DNA from: CAYXSX01 sp964493095
GTDB taxonomy: Bacteria; Pseudomonadota; Alphaproteobacteria; Micavibrionales; Micavibrionaceae
DNA length: 11,679 nucleotides
Reading direction: 5' to 3'
NCBI GenBank assembly: GCA_964493095.1
Contig: CAZBNG010000070.1
Location: 1 to 11,679 of the forward strand
Positions 1 through 6,960 of the stretch are shown here, piece by piece (within the stretch, counting starts at the first letter, position 1; every line of letters starts with the position of its first letter). Position numbers and translations under genes: made by a program. A model generated the notes under the pieces. That model saw nothing but the letters and a program-made list of their open reading frames with translations, searched no databases and had not been told where the DNA came from.

Positions 1-588
1 GATCAGGTAATAGGTGTCCTCGACATTGGTTACCCAGTCGCGCATGGCTTCGTTCATGGCGTCTTTCAAAGTACCCGCGCCGCTGGTTACGGGCACAACT
101 TCGGCTCCCAGTAATTTCATGCGGAAAACGTTGGGAGACTGGCGGCGCACGTCCTCTTCGCCCATGTAAACCGTGCAGGGCATATCGAACAGGGCACAAA
201 CTGTTGCTGTGGCCACGCCATGCTGCCCTGCGCCGGTTTCCGCGATAATGCGGGTTTTCCCCATACGGCGCGCGAGCAGGATTTGCCCCACGCAGTGATT
301 GATTTTATGTGCTCCCGTGTGGTTTAGCTCGTCGCGTTTGAAATAGACTTTGGCGCCGCCGAAATACTCGGTCGTGCGTTTTGCAAAATAAAGCGGTGAA
401 GGGCGGCCGATATAATGTTTGGCCAGATCGTCAAACTCCGCCCAGAAAGTAGGGTCGTTTTTGGCGGCGTTGTATGCTTTTTCTACCTCAAGGATAAGAG
501 GCATAAGCGTTTCCGCCACATAGCGCCCGCCATAGGGGCCGAAATGTCCGCGCTCGTCAGGGCCGTTTCTAAAACTGTTTGCTTTCAT
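1..588 (-). CDS. trpB: Tryptophan synthase beta subunit (partial, N-terminal 196 residues)
   Basis: TrpB joins indole to L-serine in a PLP-dependent reaction, the last step of tryptophan synthesis, as an alpha2-beta2 complex with TrpA in the cytoplasm. The reading frame is open from the ATG at 588 to the left edge, giving about half of the usual 400 residues; the C-terminal half lies outside. The N-terminus shows the GHFGPYGGRYV motif (residues 14-24). HTGAHKIN carries the PLP-binding lysine at residue 95, and ETGAGQHG (117-124) carries the catalytic glutamate at 117. The 22-residue spacing between them equals K87-E109 of the Salmonella enzyme. A GAGG Shine-Dalgarno at 594-597, five bases upstream, fixes the start. 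The gene follows trpF after 108 bases that are mostly a palindromic repeat. In related alphaproteobacteria trpA follows, so trpA is expected just left of the window (inference). Confidence 0.97.
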   Translation of the reverse strand, partial: MKANSFRNGPDERGHFGPYGGRYVAETLMPLILEVEKAYNAAKNDPTFWAEFDDLAKHYIGRPSPLYFAKRTTEYFGGAKVYFKRDELNHTGAHKINHCVGQILLARRMGKTRIIAETGAGQHGVATATVCALFDMPCTVYMGEEDVRRQSPNVFRMKLLGAEVVPVTSGAGTLKDAMNEAMRDWVTNVEDTYYLI

Positions 589-593
589 TGTTA

Positions 594-597
594 CCTC
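594..597 (-). promoter_or_regulatory. trpB ribosome binding site
   Basis: Read on the minus strand, GAGG lies five bases before the trpB ATG at 588. The palindromic repeat at 601-680 ends only three bases upstream of it, so a hairpin in the mRNA would abut this site. Confidence 0.7.
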
Positions 598-600
598 AAC

Positions 601-680
601 TGTCATCCTGAAGGAGGCAAAGCCGACTGAAGGATCTCAAAGCTTGTTCAGGAGATCCCTCGCTAACGCTCAGGATGACA
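601..680. repeat. Palindromic intergenic repeat between trpF and trpB
   Basis: Perfect 11-bp outer arms, TGTCATCCTGA (601-611) and TCAGGATGACA (670-680), enclose perfect 7-bp inner arms, GGATCTC (632-638) and GAGATCC (652-658), with a 13-base loop. The pattern GTCATCCTGA...AAGGATCTC resembles short intergenic palindromes dispersed through many bacterial genomes, including alphaproteobacteria (recalled, not searched). It has no convincing coding content and lacks the T-run of an intrinsic terminator on the minus strand. It probably arrived as a dispersed repeat and would fold into a long hairpin in the trpF-trpB transcript. With a single copy in view, membership of a repeat family cannot be shown from this window. 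Confidence 0.65.
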
Positions 681-694
681 AAAGTTTTTTGTCA
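676..694. repeat. Short inverted repeat downstream of trpF
   Basis: TGACAAAA (676-683) and TTTTGTCA (687-694) are perfect 8-bp arms around a 3-base loop, two bases after the trpF stop codon. The left arm shares TGACA (676-680) with the outer arm of the larger palindrome, so the two hairpins could not form together. The stem is AT-rich and lacks a following T-run on the minus strand, so it is not a convincing terminator. Confidence 0.5.
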
Positions 695-696
695 CT

Positions 697-1332
697 TTAT
701 GCCGTTTTTACAGCCTGAATAAAAGCTTTTATTTTGGCGATGTCTTTTACGCCCGGCGCAGATTCTACGCCGCTGGAAACATCCACCACGGCCGGGGAAA
801 GAATTGAGAGCGCTTCCGCTACATTTTCCGCCGTCAAACCGCCCGAGAGCATCCACGGTTTTGTAAATGTGCGCTGGGCCAGGATATCCCAGTCGAATGT
901 CTGCCCTGTCCCGCCCGGCAGGGTAGCACCCTGCGGTTTGGAATCGAAAAGAAGCCAGTCCGCCGTTTCCTCGTAACCGTCCATATAAAGCAGGTCATCA
1001 TCGGAGGCTACCCTGATGGCCTTCATGACAGGTATATGGGTCAGCCGCTGGATTTCACGGATGCGGCTGGCGCTTTCATTGCCGTGAAGCTGGATCAGGT
1101 CGAGATTCATTGCGCCGATAGCGTCCAGAAGCGTGCCGTCGTCGGGATCGACGAACAGCCCGACCGGATATAATTCGTGGGGTATCCTGCCCACAAGCCA
1201 GGCAGCGGCATCGATGGGAACATAGCGCGGCGAGGGCTTATGAAACACAAATCCCAGGTATTTTGCTCCGGCATCTATTGCTGCATCGACAGTTTCCGGG
1301 GTGCTTAGTCCGCATATTTTTACGTCAGTCAT
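697..1332 (-). CDS. trpF: Phosphoribosylanthranilate isomerase
   Basis: TrpF performs the Amadori rearrangement of N-(5'-phosphoribosyl)anthranilate to CdRP, the third step of tryptophan synthesis, as a monofunctional cytoplasmic TIM barrel. The 211 residues match the usual length of about 200-210. KICG at the N-terminus supplies the catalytic cysteine (C7), and LLFDS supplies the catalytic aspartate (D130). GFVFHKPSPRYV (27-38), LIQLHGNE (79-86), LSGGLTAENV (162-171) and the phosphate-binding end VDVSSGVESAPGVKD (183-197) are all typical of the family. It stands alone and is not fused to TrpC as in enterobacteria. pyrF lies 45 bases upstream and trpB downstream on the same strand. No strong Shine-Dalgarno precedes the ATG, but the start is set by the conserved N-terminus. 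Confidence 0.97.
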   Translation of the reverse strand: MTDVKICGLSTPETVDAAIDAGAKYLGFVFHKPSPRYVPIDAAAWLVGRIPHELYPVGLFVDPDDGTLLDAIGAMNLDLIQLHGNESASRIREIQRLTHIPVMKAIRVASDDDLLYMDGYEETADWLLFDSKPQGATLPGGTGQTFDWDILAQRTFTKPWMLSGGLTAENVAEALSILSPAVVDVSSGVESAPGVKDIAKIKAFIQAVKTA

Positions 1333-1377
1333 GAGCTAGTTATACAGGGCACGGCGCGCGAGATCACGAGGAAAAAC

Positions 1378-2082
1378 TTATAGCGAAGTAATACTGTCGA
1401 CGATTTTTTGCGCCGCTGCCACAGGGTCGTCAGCGCCGGTAATCGGGCGGCCAATGACAAGATGCGTGGCGCCGGCTTCCAGTGCCTTTTCCGGCGTCAT
1501 GACGCGTTTCTGGTCCTGTACGTCGCTGCCTTCGGGGCGGATGCCCGGTACCATGAGAGTAAAATCAGGCCCGAATTTCGTTCGCAGCGTTGCGATTTCC
1601 TCCGCCGAACACACAACGCCGTCCAGCCCGCAGGAATAGGCGAGGCGGGCTAGACGCTCTACCTGCACCAGCGGCGGGGAATCGATTCCCGTATCGCCCA
1701 GCTCGATGTGGGAAAGGCTGGTCAGCACGGTTACAGCGAGAAGTTTTGTCTCCGGCTCGCATGCATCGCGCGCGGCTTTCATCATCGTAGCGCCCCCGGC
1801 GGCATGTACGTTCAGGTAAGCGGGGCGCAGGCGTTTGGAGAGGGTGCGCACCGTTCCGGCCACTGTATTGGGAATATCATGGAATTTCAGGTCTATAAAC
1901 AAGGATGCCTGGGGGCAGGCGCTCATGACATCCTCCACGCCGGAAGGGCCGAATGTATTAAAAAACTCCATACCCAGCTTGATTCCCCGTGTAATGGGGC
2001 CGACGCCGGCCACCAGCGCCCGCGCCGTTTCCAGGCTGGCGGTGTCGATGGCACAGAAAATTTTGGGTCCTATATCGCGCAT
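1378..2082 (-). CDS. pyrF: Orotidine 5'-phosphate decarboxylase
   Basis: PyrF decarboxylates OMP to UMP, the last step of de novo pyrimidine synthesis, without a cofactor; it is a cytoplasmic TIM-barrel dimer. The 234 residues are normal for the bacterial type 1 enzyme. The signature DLKFHDIPNTV starts at residue 64 and carries the catalytic D64-K66-D69 set. FCAID (9-13) opens the barrel, KLGMEFF (35-41) supplies the substrate lysine, and MVPGIRPEG (177-185) and VIGRPIT (209-215) form the phosphate pocket with R212. It starts 13 bases after the stop of the LapA-like gene, so it is probably co-transcribed with ihfB and that gene. No purine-rich Shine-Dalgarno is visible, which suggests that translation depends on the gene upstream (inference). 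Confidence 0.97.
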   Translation of the reverse strand: MRDIGPKIFCAIDTASLETARALVAGVGPITRGIKLGMEFFNTFGPSGVEDVMSACPQASLFIDLKFHDIPNTVAGTVRTLSKRLRPAYLNVHAAGGATMMKAARDACEPETKLLAVTVLTSLSHIELGDTGIDSPPLVQVERLARLAYSCGLDGVVCSAEEIATLRTKFGPDFTLMVPGIRPEGSDVQDQKRVMTPEKALEAGATHLVIGRPITGADDPVAAAQKIVDSITSL

Positions 2083-2095
2083 GTCGGGAGGAATC

Positions 2096-2410
2096 TTAGT
2101 CCTTTTTAAGGGGGGCTGGCAAGCTTGGCTGAGTGGAAGTTGTCTTTTCCTTTAGCAGTTTTTGCAGGGCCCCGACCTGATTTTTATAGTTGCGGCGCTG
2201 ACGGCGGGTTTCGCCGCTGTTAAACCAGACGCATAGCGCGCCCAGGCAAAAGCCGCCGGCCATGAAGACTATAAGCGGTATATATAAAGGCAGATTTTGC
2301 GGAGGCTGGAAGGGGCTCCAGGTTACCGAAACGATTTCACGGTTGAGGAGCGCGAAAAAAATAACGGCGATAGTTACGATAAAACCGGCAATTCCGCGAA
2401 GCAGGGCCAT
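2096..2410 (-). CDS. LapA-family (DUF1049) small membrane protein
   Basis: This 104-residue protein has two predicted membrane helices (about 5-22 and 41-63). The NREIVSVTWSPF segment (23-34) links them as in the LapA/DUF1049 family, and a basic cytoplasmic tail (from about 67) with coiled-coil character follows. In E. coli LapA works with LapB in lipopolysaccharide assembly, regulating LpxC turnover. Whether this homologue does the same is unknown, as no lapB is in view. I chose the ATG at 2410. A TTG at 2419 in the same frame, two bases after the ihfB stop, would add three residues; neither has a clear Shine-Dalgarno, so translation is probably coupled to ihfB. As I recall, the position between ihfB and pyrF is common in alphaproteobacteria, where the protein is usually left as LapA-domain. 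Confidence 0.85.
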   Translation of the reverse strand: MALLRGIAGFIVTIAVIFFALLNREIVSVTWSPFQPPQNLPLYIPLIVFMAGGFCLGALCVWFNSGETRRQRRNYKNQVGALQKLLKEKTTSTQPSLPAPLKKD

Positions 2411-2421
2411 AAGCGCCAATT

Positions 2422-2730
2422 TTAATAGTCTGTGCCGTAGGTTTCTCCCTGGCTACTGTTCAGGCGCTCGCGCAAGCCTTTACCGGTTTTGAAAAACGGG
2501 AGACGCTTGGCTTCAACATGGACGGTTTCGCCTGTGCGGGGGTTGCGTCCCTGACGGGCTTCGCGGTGTTTAACGGAGAAAGCCCCAAAGCCGCGAAGCT
2601 CTACACGGTCGTCATTGGCCAGCGCCTCGCTGATTTTATCAAAAACGGTTTCGACGATCTTTTCGATGTCGCGCAAAAACAGGTGCGGATTTTTTTCGGC
2701 CAGTTTTGCGATCAGTTCTGATTTGGTCAT
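2422..2730 (-). CDS. ihfB: Integration host factor beta subunit
   Basis: IhfB pairs with IhfA to form the DNA-bending heterodimer used in nucleoid organisation, sigma54 promoter activation, recombination and replication. From the ATG at 2730 the protein has 102 residues, against 94 in E. coli. MTKSELIAKL at the N-terminus is nearly the E. coli sequence. ELRGFGAFSVKHR (44-56) is the HU/IHF core, and GRNPRTGE (61-68) carries the intercalating proline P64 at the tip of the DNA-embracing arm. The frame could begin at 2760, but the conserved N-terminus and the AAGGGA site at 2740-2745 support 2730. The last ten or so residues extend beyond the E. coli end and are polar. It is the first gene after the rpsA terminator, so it needs its own promoter in 2731-2875. 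Confidence 0.96.
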   Translation of the reverse strand: MTKSELIAKLAEKNPHLFLRDIEKIVETVFDKISEALANDDRVELRGFGAFSVKHREARQGRNPRTGETVHVEAKRLPFFKTGKGLRERLNSSQGETYGTDY

Positions 2731-2739
2731 AGCGCAGTA

Positions 2740-2745
2740 TCCCTT
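2740..2745 (-). promoter_or_regulatory. ihfB ribosome binding site
   Basis: AAGGGA on the minus strand lies nine bases before the ATG at 2730. It decides for this start over the in-frame ATG at 2760. rpsA has the same AAGGGA at 4712-4717, ten bases before its ATG. Confidence 0.75.
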
Positions 2746-2806
2746 CGTTCTAAGAATCATAAGCCCGTGTGAGGGCGCATGTCATTCAAAATCCTTGTAT
2801 ATTTTT

Positions 2807-2835
2807 ACTCTGCCCTAACGGGGGGCAGGCGTCAA
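2807..2835 (-). promoter_or_regulatory. Tentative ihfB promoter with internal dyad
   Basis: On the minus strand TTGACG (2830-2835) is a good -35 hexamer, but the -10 at 17 bases (CAGAGT, 2807-2812) matches only three of six positions. The spacer holds an inverted repeat, CTGCCC/GGGCAG (arms 2823-2828 and 2810-2815, 7-base loop). A promoter is needed here because a terminator precedes ihfB, but this particular assignment is weak; the dyad could be an operator. Confidence 0.3.
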
Positions 2836-2875
2836 GAAAAACACGCCGGGCGGATTTTATCGGCGAGGACAATAA

Positions 2876-2903
2876 AAAAGCCGGGAACGATGTCCCGGCT
2901 TTT
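2876..2903 (-). terminator. Intrinsic terminator of rpsA
   Basis: A perfect 11-bp stem, with arms 2893-2903 and 2876-2886 (core GCCGGGA/TCCCGGC), encloses a 6-base loop. On the minus strand it is followed by a T-rich run (2880-2871, TTTTTTATT). It begins 19 bases after the rpsA stop codon. The A-run on the other side of the stem makes it look partly bidirectional, but only rpsA transcription is known to arrive here. Confidence 0.9.
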
Positions 2904-2922
2904 GTAAAATCGTTTAAAAGAC

Positions 2923-4701
2923 TTATTCGGAATCTTCTTCGGAGTCTTTCTTTTTCGCGGCGGCAGATTTTTTCTTTGGCTTTTCCTCCTTGGCTGCGCC
3001 TTCTTTTTCCTGAAGGGCTGCGCCGAGGATATCGCCAAGGGACGCGCCGGATTCGGTAGAGCCGAATTCCTTCATCGCCTGCTTGTCCTCGTCGATTTCG
3101 CGGGCCTTAATGGAAAGGCTCAGCTTGCGTGTTTTCTTATCGACATTGACGATCTTCGCATCAACTTTCTCGCCCACAGCAAAGCGGTCGGGGCGCTGCT
3201 CTGAGCGCTCGCGGGACAGATCGGCCTTCTTGATGAAGCCTGTCACGTTGTCGTTCACGCTTACCTCGATACCGCTGGACGTAATTTCCGTGACGGTGCC
3301 GGTGACGATAGCGCCTTTGGCCATACCGGACAGGGAGCCCTGGAACGGATCGTCGGTGAGTTGTTTGATACCAAGGGCGACACGCTCTTTCTCGGGGTCC
3401 ATGTCGAGGATTTTAACCTTGATGACCTCACCTTTCTTGAAGGATTTGAGGGCTTCTTCGGTCTGGTCTTCCCATGATACGTCTGAGAGGTGGACCATGC
3501 CGTCGATATCTTCACCGATCGCGATGAACAGGCCGAATTCCGTGATATTGCGGATTTCGCCTTCGATGGTTTCGTCGACTTTATGCTCAGTAGCGAATTT
3601 CGCCCACGGATTGTCCTGACATTGCTTGATTCCAAGGGAAATGCGGCGTTTTTCGCTGTCGACTTCCAGGATCATCACTTCTACTTCCTGAGAAGTGGAA
3701 ACGATCTTGCTTGGGTGAACGTTTTTCTTGGTCCATGACATTTCAGAAACGTGCACCAGGCCTTCGATGCCGTCGCCCAGTTCAACAAACGCGCCGTAAT
3801 CGGCGATATTGGTGACGCGGCCTGTCAGTTTCTGGCCAACGGCGAACTTGCTTTCCACTTCCGTCCACGGATCGGATTCAAGTTGTTTCATGCCCAGGGA
3901 AATACGCTTTGTTTCCTCGTTAAAGCGGATGACCTGCACCTTCACGGTCTGGCCGATCTGCAGGGCTTCGGAAGGATGATTGACGCGCTTCCAGGAGATG
4001 TCGGTCACATGGAGCAGGCCGTCAACGCCGCCCAGATCAACGAACGCGCCGTAATCGGTAATGTTTTTCACAATGCCTTCAACGACGGCGCCTTCCTTAA
4101 TGTTTTCCAGCAGGTCGCTGCGCGCTTCCTCGCGGGATTCCTCCAGAACGGCGCGGCGGGAAACTACGATGTTGCCGCGGGCGCGGTCCATTTTCAGGAT
4201 GTGGAAAGGCTGGGGCGTGCCCATCAGCGGAGAAACATCACGCACGGGGCGGATGTCAACCTGTGAGCCGGGCAGGAACGCCACAGCGCCGCCAAGGTCA
4301 ACGGTAAAGCCGCCTTTGACACGACCGAAGATAACACCGGTAACGCGCTCTTCTTTCTTGTGTGATTTTTCAAGGTCTATCCATGATTCTTCACGGCGGG
4401 CTTTTTCGCGGGACAGGACGGTGTCGCCATTGCGGTTTTCCATGCGTTCCACGAAAACCTCGACCACATCGCCGGATTTGATCTCTGTTTCTTCACCGGG
4501 CTTGGAGAATTCCTGCAGCGGAATGCGGCCTTCGGATTTCAGGCCCACATCGACGATAACGAAATCGTCCTCCACGTTGATAACGGTGCCGTTCACAACG
4601 CTGCCGGTAAAGCTGTCCTGACCCTTCATGGATTCGGACAGGAGCTTTGCGAACTCCTTGGATTCAGTATTGTCTTTAAGATTTGCGGCTATTTTTGCCA
4701 T
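2923..4701 (-). CDS. rpsA: 30S ribosomal protein S1
   Basis: S1 binds mRNA on the 30S subunit and helps unfold and place messages lacking strong Shine-Dalgarno sites. The 592 residues hold six S1 (OB-fold) repeats at about 31-98, 116-183, 204-272, 289-359, 376-446 and 463-532. Repeats 3 and 4 show the classic DYGAFVDLGGVDGLLHV and DYGAFVELGDGIEGLVHV cores. As in other proteobacteria the first two repeats are divergent and act in ribosome docking. After residue 533 the tail is charged and rich in lysine, alanine and glutamate, making the protein longer than the 557-residue E. coli S1. AAGGGA at 4712-4717 supports the ATG at 4701. cmk lies 137 bases upstream, as in many bacteria, and a strong terminator follows. 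I saw no convincing promoter in 4702-4838, so read-through from cmk is likely. Confidence 0.98.
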   Translation of the reverse strand: MAKIAANLKDNTESKEFAKLLSESMKGQDSFTGSVVNGTVINVEDDFVIVDVGLKSEGRIPLQEFSKPGEETEIKSGDVVEVFVERMENRNGDTVLSREKARREESWIDLEKSHKKEERVTGVIFGRVKGGFTVDLGGAVAFLPGSQVDIRPVRDVSPLMGTPQPFHILKMDRARGNIVVSRRAVLEESREEARSDLLENIKEGAVVEGIVKNITDYGAFVDLGGVDGLLHVTDISWKRVNHPSEALQIGQTVKVQVIRFNEETKRISLGMKQLESDPWTEVESKFAVGQKLTGRVTNIADYGAFVELGDGIEGLVHVSEMSWTKKNVHPSKIVSTSQEVEVMILEVDSEKRRISLGIKQCQDNPWAKFATEHKVDETIEGEIRNITEFGLFIAIGEDIDGMVHLSDVSWEDQTEEALKSFKKGEVIKVKILDMDPEKERVALGIKQLTDDPFQGSLSGMAKGAIVTGTVTEITSSGIEVSVNDNVTGFIKKADLSRERSEQRPDRFAVGEKVDAKIVNVDKKTRKLSLSIKAREIDEDKQAMKEFGSTESGASLGDILGAALQEKEGAAKEEKPKKKSAAAKKKDSEEDSE

Positions 4702-4792
4702 GGTGTTTTATTCCCTTCTTCATTCAGGTTGTCTTAGCAGGGAATGTTAGGGCTATAGGTTATGAAAGCCCTTCAAGATCATATTTAAAAGC

Positions 4793-4830
4793 CGGAGCCC
4801 TTTTGCAGGGTTTCGAAGCACCATGCTCCG
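4793..4830 (-). terminator. Possible weak hairpin terminator after cmk
   Basis: CGGAGC (4825-4830) and GCTCCG (4793-4798), read on the minus strand, pair around a 26-base loop that itself holds CCC/GGG arms. GCTTTTAAAT follows. The short stem, long loop and four-base T-run make it weak at best. It may only attenuate between cmk and rpsA, or it may be part of the rpsA leader. Confidence 0.25.
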
Positions 4831-4838
4831 AATTCTAC

Positions 4839-5522
4839 TCATCCCGTCTTTTTCTGGATCATTGCCAAAGCCTCTTGCAGCACCAGTTCGAAAACTTCTT
4901 CTGCGCTGATTTCCGATGTGTCGATCACGATCGCATCATCAGCGGGCTTCAGGGGTGCAGAGCTTCTATCCCGGTCACGGGCGTCTCTGGCACGCATATC
5001 CGCTAAAACGGCGTCATATGTAACGGATATGCCTTTGGATTGCAACTCTTTTAAACGTCTTTGGGCGCGCACTTCCGTTTCGGCGGTGATAAAGAGTTTC
5101 AGGTCGGCATCGGGGCAGATGACAGTGCCGATATCCCGCCCGTCCAGAACCGCGCCGCTATAGGTGCTTCCGGGGTTTTGCGCGAAGTCGCGCTGCAGGG
5201 TGAGAAGCGCTTCGCGCACGGCAGGGATTGCGGCCACTTTAGAGGCGGCGCTTCCTGTCTTTTCAGTTCGTAATTCCGGGTTTTCAAGAATCTCGGCGGG
5301 ACTTTCTGCTTTTTCCAGTTTTGTTTTAAGCGCCTGCGCCCCTTTTGCTGCGGCATCGGAAAGTTCCGGGTCATCCCCCGCCGTTAAAACCTCGAAGGCC
5401 ACGGCGCGGTAAAGTGCGCCCGTATCAAGAAATGCGAAATTCAGGCGCTTTGCGAGCGCTCTTGCCAATGTCCCTTTGCCGCTAGCGGCCGGGCCGTCTA
5501 TGGCGATGACAGGTTTATCCAT
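4839..5522 (-). CDS. cmk: Cytidylate kinase
   Basis: Cmk phosphorylates CMP and dCMP with ATP to the diphosphates, recycling pyrimidine nucleotides in the cytoplasm. The 227 residues fit the bacterial family. The P-loop GPAASGKGT is at 10-18, FLDTGALYR (31-39) contributes to the nucleotide site, LDGRDIGTV (126-134) holds the CMP-binding arginine and aspartate, and RARDARDRDR (177-186) is the lid-region arginine cluster. The insert that recognises CMP is present between about 60 and 105. The ATG at 5522 shares one base with the aroA stop (TAATG), so translation is almost certainly coupled to aroA. rpsA is 137 bases downstream. The order aroA-cmk-rpsA is widely conserved. Confidence 0.97.
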   Translation of the reverse strand: MDKPVIAIDGPAASGKGTLARALAKRLNFAFLDTGALYRAVAFEVLTAGDDPELSDAAAKGAQALKTKLEKAESPAEILENPELRTEKTGSAASKVAAIPAVREALLTLQRDFAQNPGSTYSGAVLDGRDIGTVICPDADLKLFITAETEVRAQRRLKELQSKGISVTYDAVLADMRARDARDRDRSSAPLKPADDAIVIDTSEISAEEVFELVLQEALAMIQKKTG

Positions 5523-6856
5523 TATGGTTTCCCTATTTTACAACCCAGCGTGTTCATCAATCCGGCAAAATCCGGGAAGCTGGTGTCAATCGGTGCGGCA
5601 TCGTCGATGGTTACGGGCTCCTGCGTTACGCTGCCCAGCGCAAGGAAGCTCATGGCGATGCGGTGATCAAGCGCCGTTTCGATTGCGGCCCCGCCTTTTG
5701 GCGGGTGCCCGGTGCCGTGGATGGTCAGGCTGTCCGGCCCTTCTTCCAGTTTTACGCTGCAGGCTGCCAGTCCCTTTGCCATCATGGCAAGACGGTCGCT
5801 TTCCTTGACGCGCAGTTCTTCCAGTCCGGTCATGGTGGTTGTCCCGGAGGCGCAGGCGGCGGCCACGGCAAGGGCGGGAAATTCGTCGATCATCGAGGGT
5901 ACGCGCGCAGCGGGGACTTCGATGCCCGTCAGCGCAGAGCCGCGAATACGCAGGTCGGCAACCTTTTCGCCGCCCTGTATGCGCTCATTTTCAAAAGTAA
6001 TGTCTGCACCCATCTCTATAAGAGTTTCATATAAGCCGGCGCGGCGGTCGTTCATACCGATATTGGTAAGGGTAATATCGGAGCCGGGGTTAATGGCCGC
6101 GGCCACGACCGGAAAAGCGGCGGAGGATGGGTCGGCGGGAACGTCAATATGGCAGGGTTTCATCTCCTGCTGTCCTGTTACCGTGATTTTTGTGGCGCCG
6201 TCATCGGTTTTCTCCACGCTGACCGGAACACCGAAGGCCCGCAGCATGTTTTCCGTGTAGTCGCGGGTGGGCGTTTCCTCGATCACTGTGGTATGCCCCG
6301 GGGCGTTAAGCCCCGCCAGCAGGATGGCTGATTTAACCTGCGCCGAGGCTACGGGCAGGCGGTATTCAATGCCCAGCGTATCCACCGCACCGTGTACGGT
6401 TAAGGGCAGCTTATCGCCGCCGGTCGCCTCAAACCACGCGCCCATCTGGGAAAGCGGGGTTATGATCCGCTGCATCGGGCGTTTGGAAAGGGACGCATCA
6501 CCCGTAAAACGCACCGTGATCGGGTGGCCTGCCACAAGGCCTATGAGAAGGCGTGTGGACGTGCCGGAATTGCCCATTTCCAGTGGCTCGTCGGGTTCAT
6601 GCAGGCCGCCGATGCCTACGCCGTGGACGTGCCAGATTCCGGCGCTATCGCGCTCTACCTTCGCGCCCATAGCCCGCATGGCGGTGGCGGTATTTAAGAC
6701 GTCTTCGCCCTCCAAAAGGCCGCTTACGGTCGTTTCGCCGATGGCCAGCGCACCGAAGATCAGGGCGCGGTGCGAAATGGACTTATCGCCCGGGATTTTA
6801 ATGCTGCCGGTCAGGGCCGGGGATTTTCGGGATATTAAAGGGTTTTGCGAAGTCAT
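5522..6856 (-). CDS. aroA: 3-phosphoshikimate 1-carboxyvinyltransferase (EPSP synthase)
   Basis: AroA transfers the enolpyruvyl group of PEP to shikimate 3-phosphate, the sixth step of the shikimate pathway. The 444 residues are typical. PGDKSISHRA (22-31) binds S3P and PEP; GNSGTSTR (95-102) is the PEP loop; TGDASLSKRPM (118-128) and the ASAQVKSAILLAGL stretch (170-183) follow. D324 in MIDEFP is the likely catalytic aspartate, and KESDR (351-355) and LDHRIAMS (396-403) complete the active site. Much of the sequence (SGLLEGEDV, SAQVKSA, PSMIDE) recalls the class II enzymes of rhizobia and Agrobacterium CP4. Residue 98 is glycine, however, where CP4 has its insensitivity alanine. The ATG at 6856 has only a weak upstream AGG. 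Its start overlaps that of a possible plus-strand ATG at 6855. A likely promoter lies at 6961-6989. Confidence 0.97.
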   Translation of the reverse strand: MTSQNPLISRKSPALTGSIKIPGDKSISHRALIFGALAIGETTVSGLLEGEDVLNTATAMRAMGAKVERDSAGIWHVHGVGIGGLHEPDEPLEMGNSGTSTRLLIGLVAGHPITVRFTGDASLSKRPMQRIITPLSQMGAWFEATGGDKLPLTVHGAVDTLGIEYRLPVASAQVKSAILLAGLNAPGHTTVIEETPTRDYTENMLRAFGVPVSVEKTDDGATKITVTGQQEMKPCHIDVPADPSSAAFPVVAAAINPGSDITLTNIGMNDRRAGLYETLIEMGADITFENERIQGGEKVADLRIRGSALTGIEVPAARVPSMIDEFPALAVAAACASGTTTMTGLEELRVKESDRLAMMAKGLAACSVKLEEGPDSLTIHGTGHPPKGGAAIETALDHRIAMSFLALGSVTQEPVTIDDAAPIDTSFPDFAGLMNTLGCKIGKP

Positions 6857-6871
6857 GTCTTTGATTAACCT

Positions 6872-6898
6872 GTCTGTGATCCGAAAACAAGTCTGTGA
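6872..6898. repeat. Direct repeat GTCTGTGA in the aroA leader
   Basis: GTCTGTGA occurs at 6872-6879 and again at 6891-6898, a 19-base period (about two helical turns), between the aroA start and the divergent promoters. The spacing would suit a regulator binding one face of the DNA, but two 8-mers may be chance. Confidence 0.3.
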
Positions 6899-6923
6899 GA
6901 AAGAGAACGGTAGACCGGTTTTC

Positions 6924-6952
6924 TTGACATATTACGGAAAAAGCAGTAGAAA
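6924..6952 (+). promoter_or_regulatory. Promoter of the plus-strand helical gene
   Basis: A perfect TTGACA (6924-6929), a 17-base spacer and TAGAAA (6947-6952, four of six) form a good sigma70-like promoter, with a start site expected near 6959. Transcription would begin about 34 bases before the ATG at 6993, which supports that start over the ATG at 6855. An imperfect dyad (AACGGT/ACCGGTT, 6906-6920) lies just upstream of the -35. Confidence 0.6.
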
Positions 6953-6960
6953 ATCTAAAA

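Noticed and set aside
415..630. Plus-strand open frame of 71 residues
   Set aside because: It is antisense to the trpB start and the palindromic repeat; trpB has full family motifs and a good ribosome binding site.
3751..4621. Long plus-strand frames opposite rpsA
   Set aside because: They are shadows of six recognisable S1 repeats; no ribosome binding site or family motif is seen in them.
6267..6854. Upstream extension of the plus-strand orphan gene across aroA
   Set aside because: The frame is open, but it is the shadow of aroA on the other strand; its residues (Ser, Arg, Pro-rich) are typical of a shadow frame, and a strong promoter at 6924-6952 lies downstream of it.
6872..6898. GTCTGTGA repeat as the start of a CRISPR or tandem array
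   Set aside because: There are only two copies of an 8-mer and no further units; at most it is a regulator site.
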